Below are positions 1 to 5,491 of a stretch of DNA of 7,123 nucleotides, piece by piece. This DNA is from Alphaproteobacteria bacterium (lineage in GTDB: Bacteria; Pseudomonadota; Alphaproteobacteria; ATCC43930; CGMCC-115725), in contig JAFAWI010000279.1 in the NCBI GenBank assembly GCA_019241915.1, positions 1 to 7,123 on the forward strand. The letters are read 5' to 3'. The notes beneath the pieces are model-generated. The model was not told the origin of the DNA and ran no database searches. It saw nothing but the letters and a program-made list of their open reading frames with translations. Made by a program: the position numbers and the translations under genes. Each line of letters begins with the position of its first letter. Within the stretch, counting starts at the first letter, position 1.

Positions 1-133
1 CCCCCTCCTGGCGGCGGTCGGCCAGGGTCTTTGCCTCGATGATCGGCGTTCCGTCATAGACCGCAGCCGCGCCGAACATCTCGGTGCAGGGGGCCCACGG
101 CACAGCCTCGTAATCGGTTCGGATCGTTGCCAT
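1..133 (-). CDS. Unidentified protein, N-terminal 44 residues (cut by window edge)
   Basis: An ATG at 133-131 opens a frame that stays open to the left edge, giving 44 codons. The start is well supported: GGAGGAGG (143-136) lies just upstream with a spacing of about five bases from its first GGAGG, and it overlaps the stop codon of the upstream 65-codon gene. The gap between the two genes is only 9 bases, so they should be co-transcribed and possibly translationally coupled. The product begins MATIRTDYEAVPWAPCTEMF and continues through a GAAAVYDGTPIIEAKTLADR segment. There is no signal peptide or membrane segment in the visible part, so a cytoplasmic protein is likely. I do not recognise the family from this fragment. 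Its position suggests control by the divergent WYL regulator. Confidence 0.6.
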   Translation of the reverse strand, partial: MATIRTDYEAVPWAPCTEMFGAAAVYDGTPIIEAKTLADRRQEG

Positions 134-142
134 TGCCTCCTC

Positions 143-340
143 CTAGAACGGCGGAAAGCGGTAGAATTCGGAGGGCATGCAGTCGGCCGCCGCGGCGCCG
201 CGGTCGGGCAGGTCGACCATCCTCCGCCACAGCCGCCGAACCGGCTTTCCGAGCCGCAGCCATAAGCCAAAACCCGGCTCGTAGACGCGCCGATCGACCT
301 GTTCCCGAAACACGGCGAACCCACTGGCTTCGATTGCCAC
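143..340 (-). CDS. Small unidentified protein, 65 aa
   Basis: A GTG start at 340-338 is preceded by AAGGAGGT (352-345), almost the full anti-Shine-Dalgarno complement, four bases from the start. The frame is also open upstream, but nothing there has comparable translation signals, and upstream codons would run into the divergent regulator and its operator. The 65-residue product begins MAIEASGFAVFREQVDRRVY and has a basic, Trp-containing middle (residues about 27-41, with LWLRLGKPVRRLWRR). An Asp/Ala-rich stretch follows, then an aromatic tail ending EFYRFPPF. It has no signal peptide and no convincing membrane helix; the middle could form an amphipathic helix. I recognise no family. It is the first gene of a minus-strand operon whose second gene starts 9 bases after its stop. 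It is most likely regulated through the inverted repeat at 375-414. Confidence 0.55.
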   Translation of the reverse strand: MAIEASGFAVFREQVDRRVYEPGFGLWLRLGKPVRRLWRRMVDLPDRGAAAADCMPSEFYRFPPF

Positions 341-344
341 GACG

Positions 345-352
345 ACCTCCTT
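345..352 (-). promoter_or_regulatory. Strong ribosome binding site of the 65-aa gene
   Basis: Read on the minus strand, 352-345 is AAGGAGGT, followed by CGTC and the GTG start at 340. This near-consensus Shine-Dalgarno sequence is the main evidence that the short frame is translated and that the GTG, not an upstream codon, is the start. Confidence 0.6.
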
Positions 353-374
353 GTCTGGATCCGTGAGCAGTGTA

Positions 375-414
375 CGCTCGCTCTGCTGACAACGTTTTGT
401 CAGGAGAGCGAGCG
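375..414. promoter_or_regulatory. 18-bp inverted repeat, candidate operator between divergent genes
   Basis: The left arm (375-392) and right arm (397-414) are reverse complements at 17 of 18 positions around a 4-base CGTT centre. The only mismatch is G385 against G404. The core reads CTGACAACGTTTTGTCAG (386-403 minus strand equivalent included). Such a long dyad in the gap between a regulator and a divergent operon is the usual form of an operator, here most simply for the WYL regulator that starts at 416. The right arm contains the regulator's own Shine-Dalgarno (AGGAG, 402-406) and ends one base before its ATG. Bound protein would therefore block the start region, and in RNA the hairpin would sequester the ribosome binding site. 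On the minus strand a TACACT (374-369) beside the repeat could be a -10 box for the divergent operon; this is weak. Confidence 0.65.
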
Positions 415-415
415 A

Positions 416-1102
416 ATGCCGCTGCGGCGGGCCGACCGGCTGTTCGACATCCTGCGCGTCCTGCGTGCGGCAGCCACGCCGGTGACCGCGGCGGCAATCG
501 CCGAGGCGCTCGAAGTGACGGCCCGCACCGTCTATCGCGACATCGCGACATTGCAGGCGCGACGCATTCCGATCGATGGGGCGGCGGGAATCGGCTACGT
601 GCTGCGGCGCGGCTTCGAGCTGCCGCCGCTGATGTTCACCGAAGACGAGGCCGAAGCGATCGCGGTCGGCGTGCGGCTGCTGGCACGCACCGGCGATCCC
701 GGCCTGCAAAAGGCGGCCGAAAGCGTGCTGTCAAAAGTCAGCCTGGTGGTGCCGGACCCGCTGCGCGATTATCTGAATGCGCCGGTTTACGTGTCGAAAA
801 GCGGTGCGCCGGTGCCGACGCGGCGCGAGCTGCCGACCACCATCCGCCGCGCGATCCGCAACGGCCGCAAGCTGCGCATCGCCTACGAAGACGGTGACGG
901 CAGGCGCACCGCGCGGGTGATCCAGCCGTTTGCGCTCGCCTATTATGTCGAGGCGACGCTGATCTGCGCGTGGTGCGAGCTGCGCAATGACATCCGCCAT
1001 TTCCGCACCGACCGGGTCGCCTCGGCCGAGGTGCTGAACGAGACCTTTGCGATACCGCCGGCGGTAATGGCGGCGTGGCTCGCCGAGCGCGGCGATCAGT
1101 AG
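416..1102 (+). CDS. YafY-type transcriptional regulator, HTH + WYL domain
   Basis: This 228-residue protein has the two-part layout of YafY-like regulators (DeoR-type HTH plus WYL). Residues about 5-60 form a winged helix-turn-helix: RADRLFDILRVL, then a recognition helix around TARTVYRDIATL (35-46), and a wing with GAAGIGYVLRRG (55-66). After a linker (about 70-135), residues about 138-207 form the WYL domain, with RRAIRNGRKLRIAYED, a degenerate core AYYVEATLICAWCELRND in place of the literal W-Y-L, and the conserved HFRTDRV. WYL domains are thought to sense ligands, often nucleic acid or small metabolites; the effector here is unknown. The ATG follows AGGAG (402-406) at a 9-base spacing, inside the right arm of the inverted repeat, which suggests autoregulation. 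It is divergent from the two small minus-strand genes, its likely targets. Its last codons overlap the end of the convergent transpeptidase gene by 7 bp. Confidence 0.92.
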   Translation: MPLRRADRLFDILRVLRAAATPVTAAAIAEALEVTARTVYRDIATLQARRIPIDGAAGIGYVLRRGFELPPLMFTEDEAEAIAVGVRLLARTGDPGLQKAAESVLSKVSLVVPDPLRDYLNAPVYVSKSGAPVPTRRELPTTIRRAIRNGRKLRIAYEDGDGRRTARVIQPFALAYYVEATLICAWCELRNDIRHFRTDRVASAEVLNETFAIPPAVMAAWLAERGDQ

Positions 1103-2829
1103 CCGAGCGCGGCCCCGGCCGGGCGGCGCGGGTCGTTGACTCCGACGCGGCGGCCATCGGGTGCGATCGCGATCAGTTCGACCGCACCCCACGGCGGCTG
1201 CTCCTTGAGGCTGTAGCCCATTGTCTCCAGCCGGCGCAGCGTCTCCGGCGGCAGGCCCCCGGTCTCATAAAACACCGTGTCGGGCAGGTACTGGTGGTGA
1301 AAGCGCGGTGCAGCGACAGCCGCGTCCGGCGACATCCCGAAGTCGATCAGGTTCATCGTGGTTTCCAGTACCGCGGTGATGATGCGCGGGCCGCCGGGGC
1401 TGCCGAGCACATAGACCGGACGGCCGTCCTGCTCGACGATCGTCGGCGTCATCGACGACAGCGGGCGCTTGCCGGGCATGATGCCGTTCGGATCCCCTTG
1501 GACGAGGCCGAACTGGTTCGGTGTGCCGCGTTTGACGGTGAAATCGTCCATCTCGTTATTGAGCAGGATGCCTGTGCCGGGCGTCACCACCGCGGCGCCG
1601 AAATTGCCGTTGAGCGTGTAAGTGACCGCAGCCGCGTTGCCCGCGCCGTCGACCACCGAGTAATGCGTGGTCTGCGGCATTTCTCGGCTCCCTTCAGCGT
1701 TGTAGCTAGCCGACGGCGTGGCCCGGTCGGGCTCGATGGCGGTGCGGGCATGCCGAGCGTTTTCGGCCGAGAGCAAGGCCGGCATGCCGGCATTGGCGAC
1801 GAAATCGGGGTCGCCGAGCTGGGTGTTGCGGTCGAAGAACGCGCGCCGCATCGCCTCGACAGCGAGGTGCACCGCATGTGCCGAATGAAACCCGGGTGGT
1901 TCGAGCTCGTAGCCGGACAGGATGTTGAGGCTCTCGCACAAGCCGATGCCGCCGCTGCTCGGCGGCGGCGCCGAGACGACGCGGTAGCCGCGATAGGCGC
2001 AGGCAAGCGGCGCGCTCTCGGTCGCCCGGTAGCCCGCGAGGTCGGCTTCGGTAACGAGCCCGCCATGCCTGGCCATCGCCGTGGCGAGCGCCGCGGCCAT
2101 CGGGCCCCGGTAGAACGCGTCGGAACCATCGGTCGCTATCCGTTCGAGCGTCGCGGCCAGCTCCGGCTGAACAAGACGCTCGCCCGCCGCTAACGGCGCG
2201 CGGTCGGGGTGTAAGAAGATGCGCGCAGCCTCCGGGTCGGCGGCGAGGCGCTTGGCGCCGCGCGCCAGGATCGCAGCGTCGGGCTCGCCGAGAACGAAGC
2301 CGTCGCGGGCCAGCGCGACTGCCGGCGCGATTACCGCGTCGCGCGTCAGCCGACCATAGCGGGCGAGCGCCAGATCGAAGCCTTTGACGGTGCCCGGCAC
2401 TGCGACCGCGCGGTAGCCGTCAAGGCTCGCCTCGCGCACTGGGTTGCCGGCCGCGTCGAGATACATCTCCGGCGTCGCCGCGGCCGCCGCGGTCTCGCGG
2501 AAATTGACAAAGGCGGTGCGGCCGTCGGCAAGGCGGATCAGCATAAACCCGCCGCCGCCGATATTGCCGCAGCAGGGATCGACGACCGCCAACGCGTAGC
2601 CGACCGCAACCGCCGCGTCGACCGCATTACCGCCGGCCTTCAGCGCCGCCACCCCGGCGGCGGTCGCCGCACGATGCGCCGATACCACCATGCCATGCGC
2701 CGCTTCCTCGGCGGCGGCCGGCAGCGCCAGGGCCGCGATCAGCAGCGCCGCGCCGGCGGTTTTTGCCAGTGCGAAAGGAAGCCGCAACGCTTTGGCCCTA
2801 AGCTCCGACGGATGAAACACGACGGGCAC
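1096..2829 (-). CDS. ggt: Gamma-glutamyltranspeptidase precursor
   Basis: This is a full-length (577 aa) Ntn-hydrolase of the periplasmic GGT family. It cleaves gamma-glutamyl bonds of glutathione and related compounds and transfers the glutamyl group to water or amino acids. A signal peptide (basic start, hydrophobic AALLIAALALPAAA at about 27-40) predicts export. The large subunit has GNIGGGGFML (88-97) and the substrate-binding Arg111 in NFRET. Self-cleavage is expected before Thr387 of QTTHYSVVD, which would be the nucleophile of the small subunit. By alignment to E. coli GGT, Thr405, Asn407, Asp429, Ser458-Ser459 and Gly479-Gly480 match its active-site residues. A lid loop is present (433-445), but the position of E. 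coli Tyr444 is Phe440. The called start is GTG 2829. A TTG at 2787-2785, preceded by AGGG, would give a more typical signal peptide (MRLPFALAK...) and is a real alternative. The gene is monocistronic and divergent from the polysaccharide genes. Confidence 0.96.
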   Translation of the reverse strand: MPVVFHPSELRAKALRLPFALAKTAGAALLIAALALPAAAEEAAHGMVVSAHRAATAAGVAALKAGGNAVDAAVAVGYALAVVDPCCGNIGGGGFMLIRLADGRTAFVNFRETAAAAATPEMYLDAAGNPVREASLDGYRAVAVPGTVKGFDLALARYGRLTRDAVIAPAVALARDGFVLGEPDAAILARGAKRLAADPEAARIFLHPDRAPLAAGERLVQPELAATLERIATDGSDAFYRGPMAAALATAMARHGGLVTEADLAGYRATESAPLACAYRGYRVVSAPPPSSGGIGLCESLNILSGYELEPPGFHSAHAVHLAVEAMRRAFFDRNTQLGDPDFVANAGMPALLSAENARHARTAIEPDRATPSASYNAEGSREMPQTTHYSVVDGAGNAAAVTYTLNGNFGAAVVTPGTGILLNNEMDDFTVKRGTPNQFGLVQGDPNGIMPGKRPLSSMTPTIVEQDGRPVYVLGSPGGPRIITAVLETTMNLIDFGMSPDAAVAAPRFHHQYLPDTVFYETGGLPPETLRRLETMGYSLKEQPPWGAVELIAIAPDGRRVGVNDPRRPAGAALGY

Positions 2830-2989
2830 GTCGCCAGCGATCCCTTGAGACGGAAACTTTAATCATCATTGCCATGAATGCGCTTCGAGTAACGGATAAA
2901 GTACCCCGGCTTGGCGCCGGGCCGCCGCATGGCGACCCGCAACTCGGCGCGCTGCCGCAAACATCGTTCGCCCGTCGCCGAGCCACGTC
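2830..2989. promoter_or_regulatory. Divergent intergenic region, ggt / polysaccharide cluster
   Basis: These 160 bases separate two divergently read genes, so promoters for both should lie here. The stretch at about 2855-2900 (ACTTTAATCATCATTGCC to GGATAAAGT) is clearly more A/T-rich than its surroundings and is the likeliest place for both promoters. I could not pick a -35/-10 pair with good spacing on either strand. No coding frame with a credible start is visible. The frame of the downstream sugar transferase is open back to 2900 (stop TAA at 2897-2899) but has no start codon before 2990. Confidence 0.45.
2905..2921. repeat. GC-rich hairpin in the leader of the polysaccharide cluster
   Basis: CCCGGC (2905-2910) and GCCGGG (2916-2921) form a perfect 6-bp stem around TTGGC. 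It sits about 70 bases before the sugar transferase start and just downstream of the A/T-rich promoter candidate. No U-run follows, so it is not a typical terminator. It may be a leader structure or chance in GC-rich DNA. Confidence 0.3.
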
Positions 2990-4600
2990 ATGACCACCAC
3001 TTCCCCGCAACGTTTCGCCGACGCCGGGATCGCGGCTGCCGCCTCGGGCCTGCGGCCGGCGGCGCTGGCGAGCGGGCGGCTGCCCGGAGCGCCCGACCGC
3101 CTCGCCCCCGGCTCTTCGCGCCGCACCCAGCGTGCGCCGCAGCCGCGGCTGCGCAGGGTCGATCTCGAGACACGGCGGCCGCCGCGCATTCCGGCCGCGG
3201 CGGTCGCCTCGGCGGTGCAATTTGCCGACCTGCTCGTCGTTCTGGCCGGCGGCGCGGCGGGGTTTTGTATGCAGCGGGGGATTGGCTGGCCGCTGCCGCC
3301 GCTGGCGGCGCTGACCGGCGCGCTGGTCCTGGCGCTGATGACGCGCGCGTCGCAGAACGGGTTGGCGCAGCCGCGCGAGATCACGCAGCAGCGTTTTTTC
3401 GAGCAGTTTATCGAGGGCGCGGTGCACGCGCTGGCGGCATTCGGCTTCGCGTTGATCGCCGGCATGGCCGTGCTGCAGCCGAACGCGGCGCAACGCGCGC
3501 CGCTGGTCGCATGGCTGCTGGTCTGGGCGTTGATGGCGCTGGTCGGCATCCTTGTGGTGCGCCTCGTGCTGTCGGCTCTGCTCGCGCGCTGGCGGACCGC
3601 GGGCAGGCTGAAGCAGCAAGTCGCGGTGTACGGTACCGGCGACCTCGCCGAGCGCCTGGTGCAGCGGCTCGCGGCGTGTCCCGAGGCGATCGAGATCGTC
3701 GGGGTGTTCGACGACCGGGCCGGGCGCGGCGTTGCCGGTCTCGCGCTGTGCCAGCAGCCGCACGGCACGACCGCCGATCTGGTCGAGCTGTCGCGCCAGC
3801 TCAAGATCGACCGCATCGTCGTCGCGCTGCCGCATTCGGCCGAGAAGCGGCTCCTCGAAATCCTGCGCAAGCTGCACAAGATGCCGGTCGAGATCAGTCT
3901 TGCGCCGGACATGGTGGGGTTCAATGTGCCGGCCAAAGACCGGGATGGGCTCGGTGGGGTGCCGCTGCTGGACGTTTATGGGCGCGCGTTGACCTTGGGG
4001 CAGAGCCTAGTGAAGGCAACGTTCGACCGCGTCGCCGCCGGGGGCGGAATCATGCTGCTGGCGCCGGTGTTGTTGCTCGTGGCATTGGCGGTCAAGCTCG
4101 ACAGTCGCGGGCCTGTACTGTTCCGCCAGAACCGCTACGGTTTTGGCGACCGGGTGATCCAGGTCTATAAGTTCCGCACGATGCGCGCCGAGGCGGCCGA
4201 CCCCGATGGGACGCGGCAGACCGAAACCGACGACCCGCGCCTCACGCGTATCGGCGGACTGCTGCGGCGCTGGAGCCTCGACGAGCTGCCGCAGCTGTTC
4301 AACGTGCTGCGCGGCGAGCTGTCGCTGGTCGGGCCGCGGCCGCATGCGGTCAGCATGCACGTCCGGCAGCGCCGCAACGAGGACATCGTCCCCGACTACG
4401 CGCTGCGCCATCACGTCAAGCCTGGCATTACCGGCTGGGCCCAGGTCAACGGCTATCACGGGCCGGTGCAGACCGAGCGGGCGCTGCGCCAGCGCGTCGC
4501 CTACGACCTCGAATACATCAACCATTGGTCGCTGTGGTTCGACATCCGGATCGTTGTCAAGACGCTGTTTATCGCGTTCGGGCAGCGCCACGCCTATTAG
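2990..4600 (+). CDS. Undecaprenyl-phosphate sugar-1-phosphate transferase (WcaJ-like)
   Basis: This 536-aa inner-membrane protein is of the polyprenyl glycosylphosphotransferase family. It transfers a sugar 1-phosphate, usually glucose in WcaJ-like members, from a UDP-sugar to undecaprenyl phosphate and so starts the polysaccharide repeat unit. Residues 1-65 are a Pro/Arg/Ala-rich cytoplasmic tail. Hydrophobic segments follow at about 70-92, 101-119, 142-162 and 171-200. A Rossmann-like region of the CoA_binding_3 type (VAVYGTGDLAERL at 211-223, to about 335) comes next. After a last hydrophobic segment (about 348-368) the catalytic domain shows PVLFRQNRYGFG (375-386), KFRTM (394-398), the catalytic Asp431-Glu432 in SLDELPQLFNVL, GELSLVGPRP (442-451) and KPGITGWAQVNGYHG (477-491). 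The C-terminus QRHAY resembles the family's usual ending. The ATG at 2990 has only a weak ribosome site, but no other start is in frame upstream. It is the first gene of the plus-strand cluster. The donor sugar cannot be read from sequence. Confidence 0.94.
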   Translation: MTTTSPQRFADAGIAAAASGLRPAALASGRLPGAPDRLAPGSSRRTQRAPQPRLRRVDLETRRPPRIPAAAVASAVQFADLLVVLAGGAAGFCMQRGIGWPLPPLAALTGALVLALMTRASQNGLAQPREITQQRFFEQFIEGAVHALAAFGFALIAGMAVLQPNAAQRAPLVAWLLVWALMALVGILVVRLVLSALLARWRTAGRLKQQVAVYGTGDLAERLVQRLAACPEAIEIVGVFDDRAGRGVAGLALCQQPHGTTADLVELSRQLKIDRIVVALPHSAEKRLLEILRKLHKMPVEISLAPDMVGFNVPAKDRDGLGGVPLLDVYGRALTLGQSLVKATFDRVAAGGGIMLLAPVLLLVALAVKLDSRGPVLFRQNRYGFGDRVIQVYKFRTMRAEAADPDGTRQTETDDPRLTRIGGLLRRWSLDELPQLFNVLRGELSLVGPRPHAVSMHVRQRRNEDIVPDYALRHHVKPGITGWAQVNGYHGPVQTERALRQRVAYDLEYINHWSLWFDIRIVVKTLFIAFGQRHAY

Positions 4601-4756
4601 GTGCGCCGATTCGGGTGCGGCAGTGGCTGTGGCGGCGTGGCCTTTGGCGCCGAGATGGGATGCCGTCTGGCGCTGGCGGGTGCGGGTTGCCGCCTCGTTG
4701 GGGATGGCAAAGATTTACGGGCGCGCGGGGGTGCCCGCCGGCGGGAGAGCCGTGGC
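4601..4756. other. Non-coding spacer between sugar transferase and export lipoprotein
   Basis: The spacer is unusually long for this otherwise compact cluster. An in-frame GTG at 4601 directly follows the upstream stop. It would add 52 residues rich in Gly, Arg and Cys in front of a textbook lipoprotein signal, which would then be internal, so I treat it as untranslated. Near the end is a perfect 12-bp palindrome, CCCGCCGGCGGG (4734-4745), which overlaps the ribosome binding site of the next gene. I see no promoter that I could defend and no terminator. Confidence 0.5.
4743..4747 (+). promoter_or_regulatory. Ribosome binding site fixing the export lipoprotein start
   Basis: GGGAG at 4743-4747 lies nine bases before the GTG at 4757. 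It supports that start over the GTG at 4601, which has no Shine-Dalgarno sequence and would bury the lipoprotein signal. Confidence 0.5.
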
Positions 4757-5440
4757 GTGAGAAGGGCGTGGCCGGCGCTGGTCGCCGGCATCGGGCTGGC
4801 GCTGCTGGCGGCTTGCACACCGTCGGCGCCAAAATTGACCGCTGAGGCGGTGCCGGGCGGCGTGCCGCTGACCGGCGAACATGTGTTGGCGCCGGGCGAT
4901 GAGTTCGAAATCCGCTTCCCGTTCTATCCTGACCTCAACGACCGCGTTGTCGTCGGGCCGGACCGGCGGCTGTCGCTGCAGTTGGTCCACACCGTGCCGG
5001 TCGGCGGCCTGACCGTCGGCGAGGCGACCAAGCTCCTCAACGAGCGCTACGCCAAGGTGATCCGCGATCCGCAGGCGACGCTGACGGTGCGGACCTTCGC
5101 GCCGCAGCAGATTTTTGTCGACGGCTGGGTGGCCAACCCCGGCCTCGTGCGCAGCGATGTGCCGCTCACCGTGTCGCGAGCTGTCGCGCAGGCCGGCGGC
5201 GTCAAGAGCGGCGCGCACACCGACGCGATCCTGGTGCTGCGCCGCACACCGGAAGGCGTCGTGCACTACTATCAGGTAGCGCTCGGCAATTACGGCGGCG
5301 CCGGCGGCGCGGCCGAGGACCCGATGCTCAGCTCGTACGACATCGTCTACGTGCCGCAGAACCTGTTGGGGTCGATTAACGAATTCCTCGCAAATTACCT
5401 CAAAAACGTCCCGTTTTACGTCAGTTACACGGTTCAGTAG
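4757..5440 (+). CDS. Polysaccharide export lipoprotein, Wza/OPX family
   Basis: This 227-aa protein (GTG start) belongs to the outer-membrane polysaccharide export family, which carries capsule or exopolysaccharide from the inner-membrane machinery across the periplasm. The N-terminus is a lipoprotein signal: MRRAWPALVAGIGLALLAAC, with the lipobox LAAC ending at Cys20, the lipidation site. Position +2 is Thr, so outer-membrane sorting is expected. Residues about 41-115 form the Poly_export domain (HVLAPGDEFEIRF, then GPDRRLSLQLV and TVGEATKLLNERY). Residues about 118-197 form one SLBB-like domain (IFVDGWVANPGLV, SRAVAQAGGV, DIVYVPQ). The tail is short (about 26 residues) and contains SINEFLANYLKNVPFYVSYTVQ. 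The protein is much shorter than E. coli Wza (about 360 residues): it has fewer SLBB repeats and no long C-terminal amphipathic helix. It is co-oriented with, and 51 bases upstream of, the co-polymerase gene, its usual partner. Confidence 0.92.
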   Translation: MRRAWPALVAGIGLALLAACTPSAPKLTAEAVPGGVPLTGEHVLAPGDEFEIRFPFYPDLNDRVVVGPDRRLSLQLVHTVPVGGLTVGEATKLLNERYAKVIRDPQATLTVRTFAPQQIFVDGWVANPGLVRSDVPLTVSRAVAQAGGVKSGAHTDAILVLRRTPEGVVHYYQVALGNYGGAGGAAEDPMLSSYDIVYVPQNLLGSINEFLANYLKNVPFYVSYTVQ

Positions 5441-5491
5441 GCGCCGGCCGTGATCCATTCTCCGCGGCGCTAGAGTCACCGAGGCACGCCG

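Noticed and set aside
143..709. Extending the 65-residue minus-strand gene to a 188-residue frame
   Set aside because: The extra N-terminal part runs through the operator and the coding region of the divergent regulator. The strong ribosome site at 352-345 points to the GTG at 340.
1075..2193. A 372-codon open frame on the plus strand inside the transpeptidase gene
   Set aside because: It lies opposite a conserved enzyme with all catalytic residues present. The composition is that of a GC-driven shadow, and it lacks a credible start.
2798..3936. Two long minus-strand frames opposite the 5' half of the sugar transferase
   Set aside because: Their products are low-complexity Arg/Ala/Ser or Arg/Gln strings without domain motifs, while the plus-strand frame matches a known family throughout.
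2911..4170. A 419-codon plus-strand frame overlapping the sugar transferase
   Set aside because: It is an out-of-frame reading of the same gene: Ala/Arg/Gly-rich, with no recognisable fold.
5441..5470. GCGCCG ... CGGCGC inverted repeat between the export and co-polymerase genes
   Set aside because: The arms are only 6 bp with an 18-base loop, which is expected by chance at this GC content, and no U-run follows.
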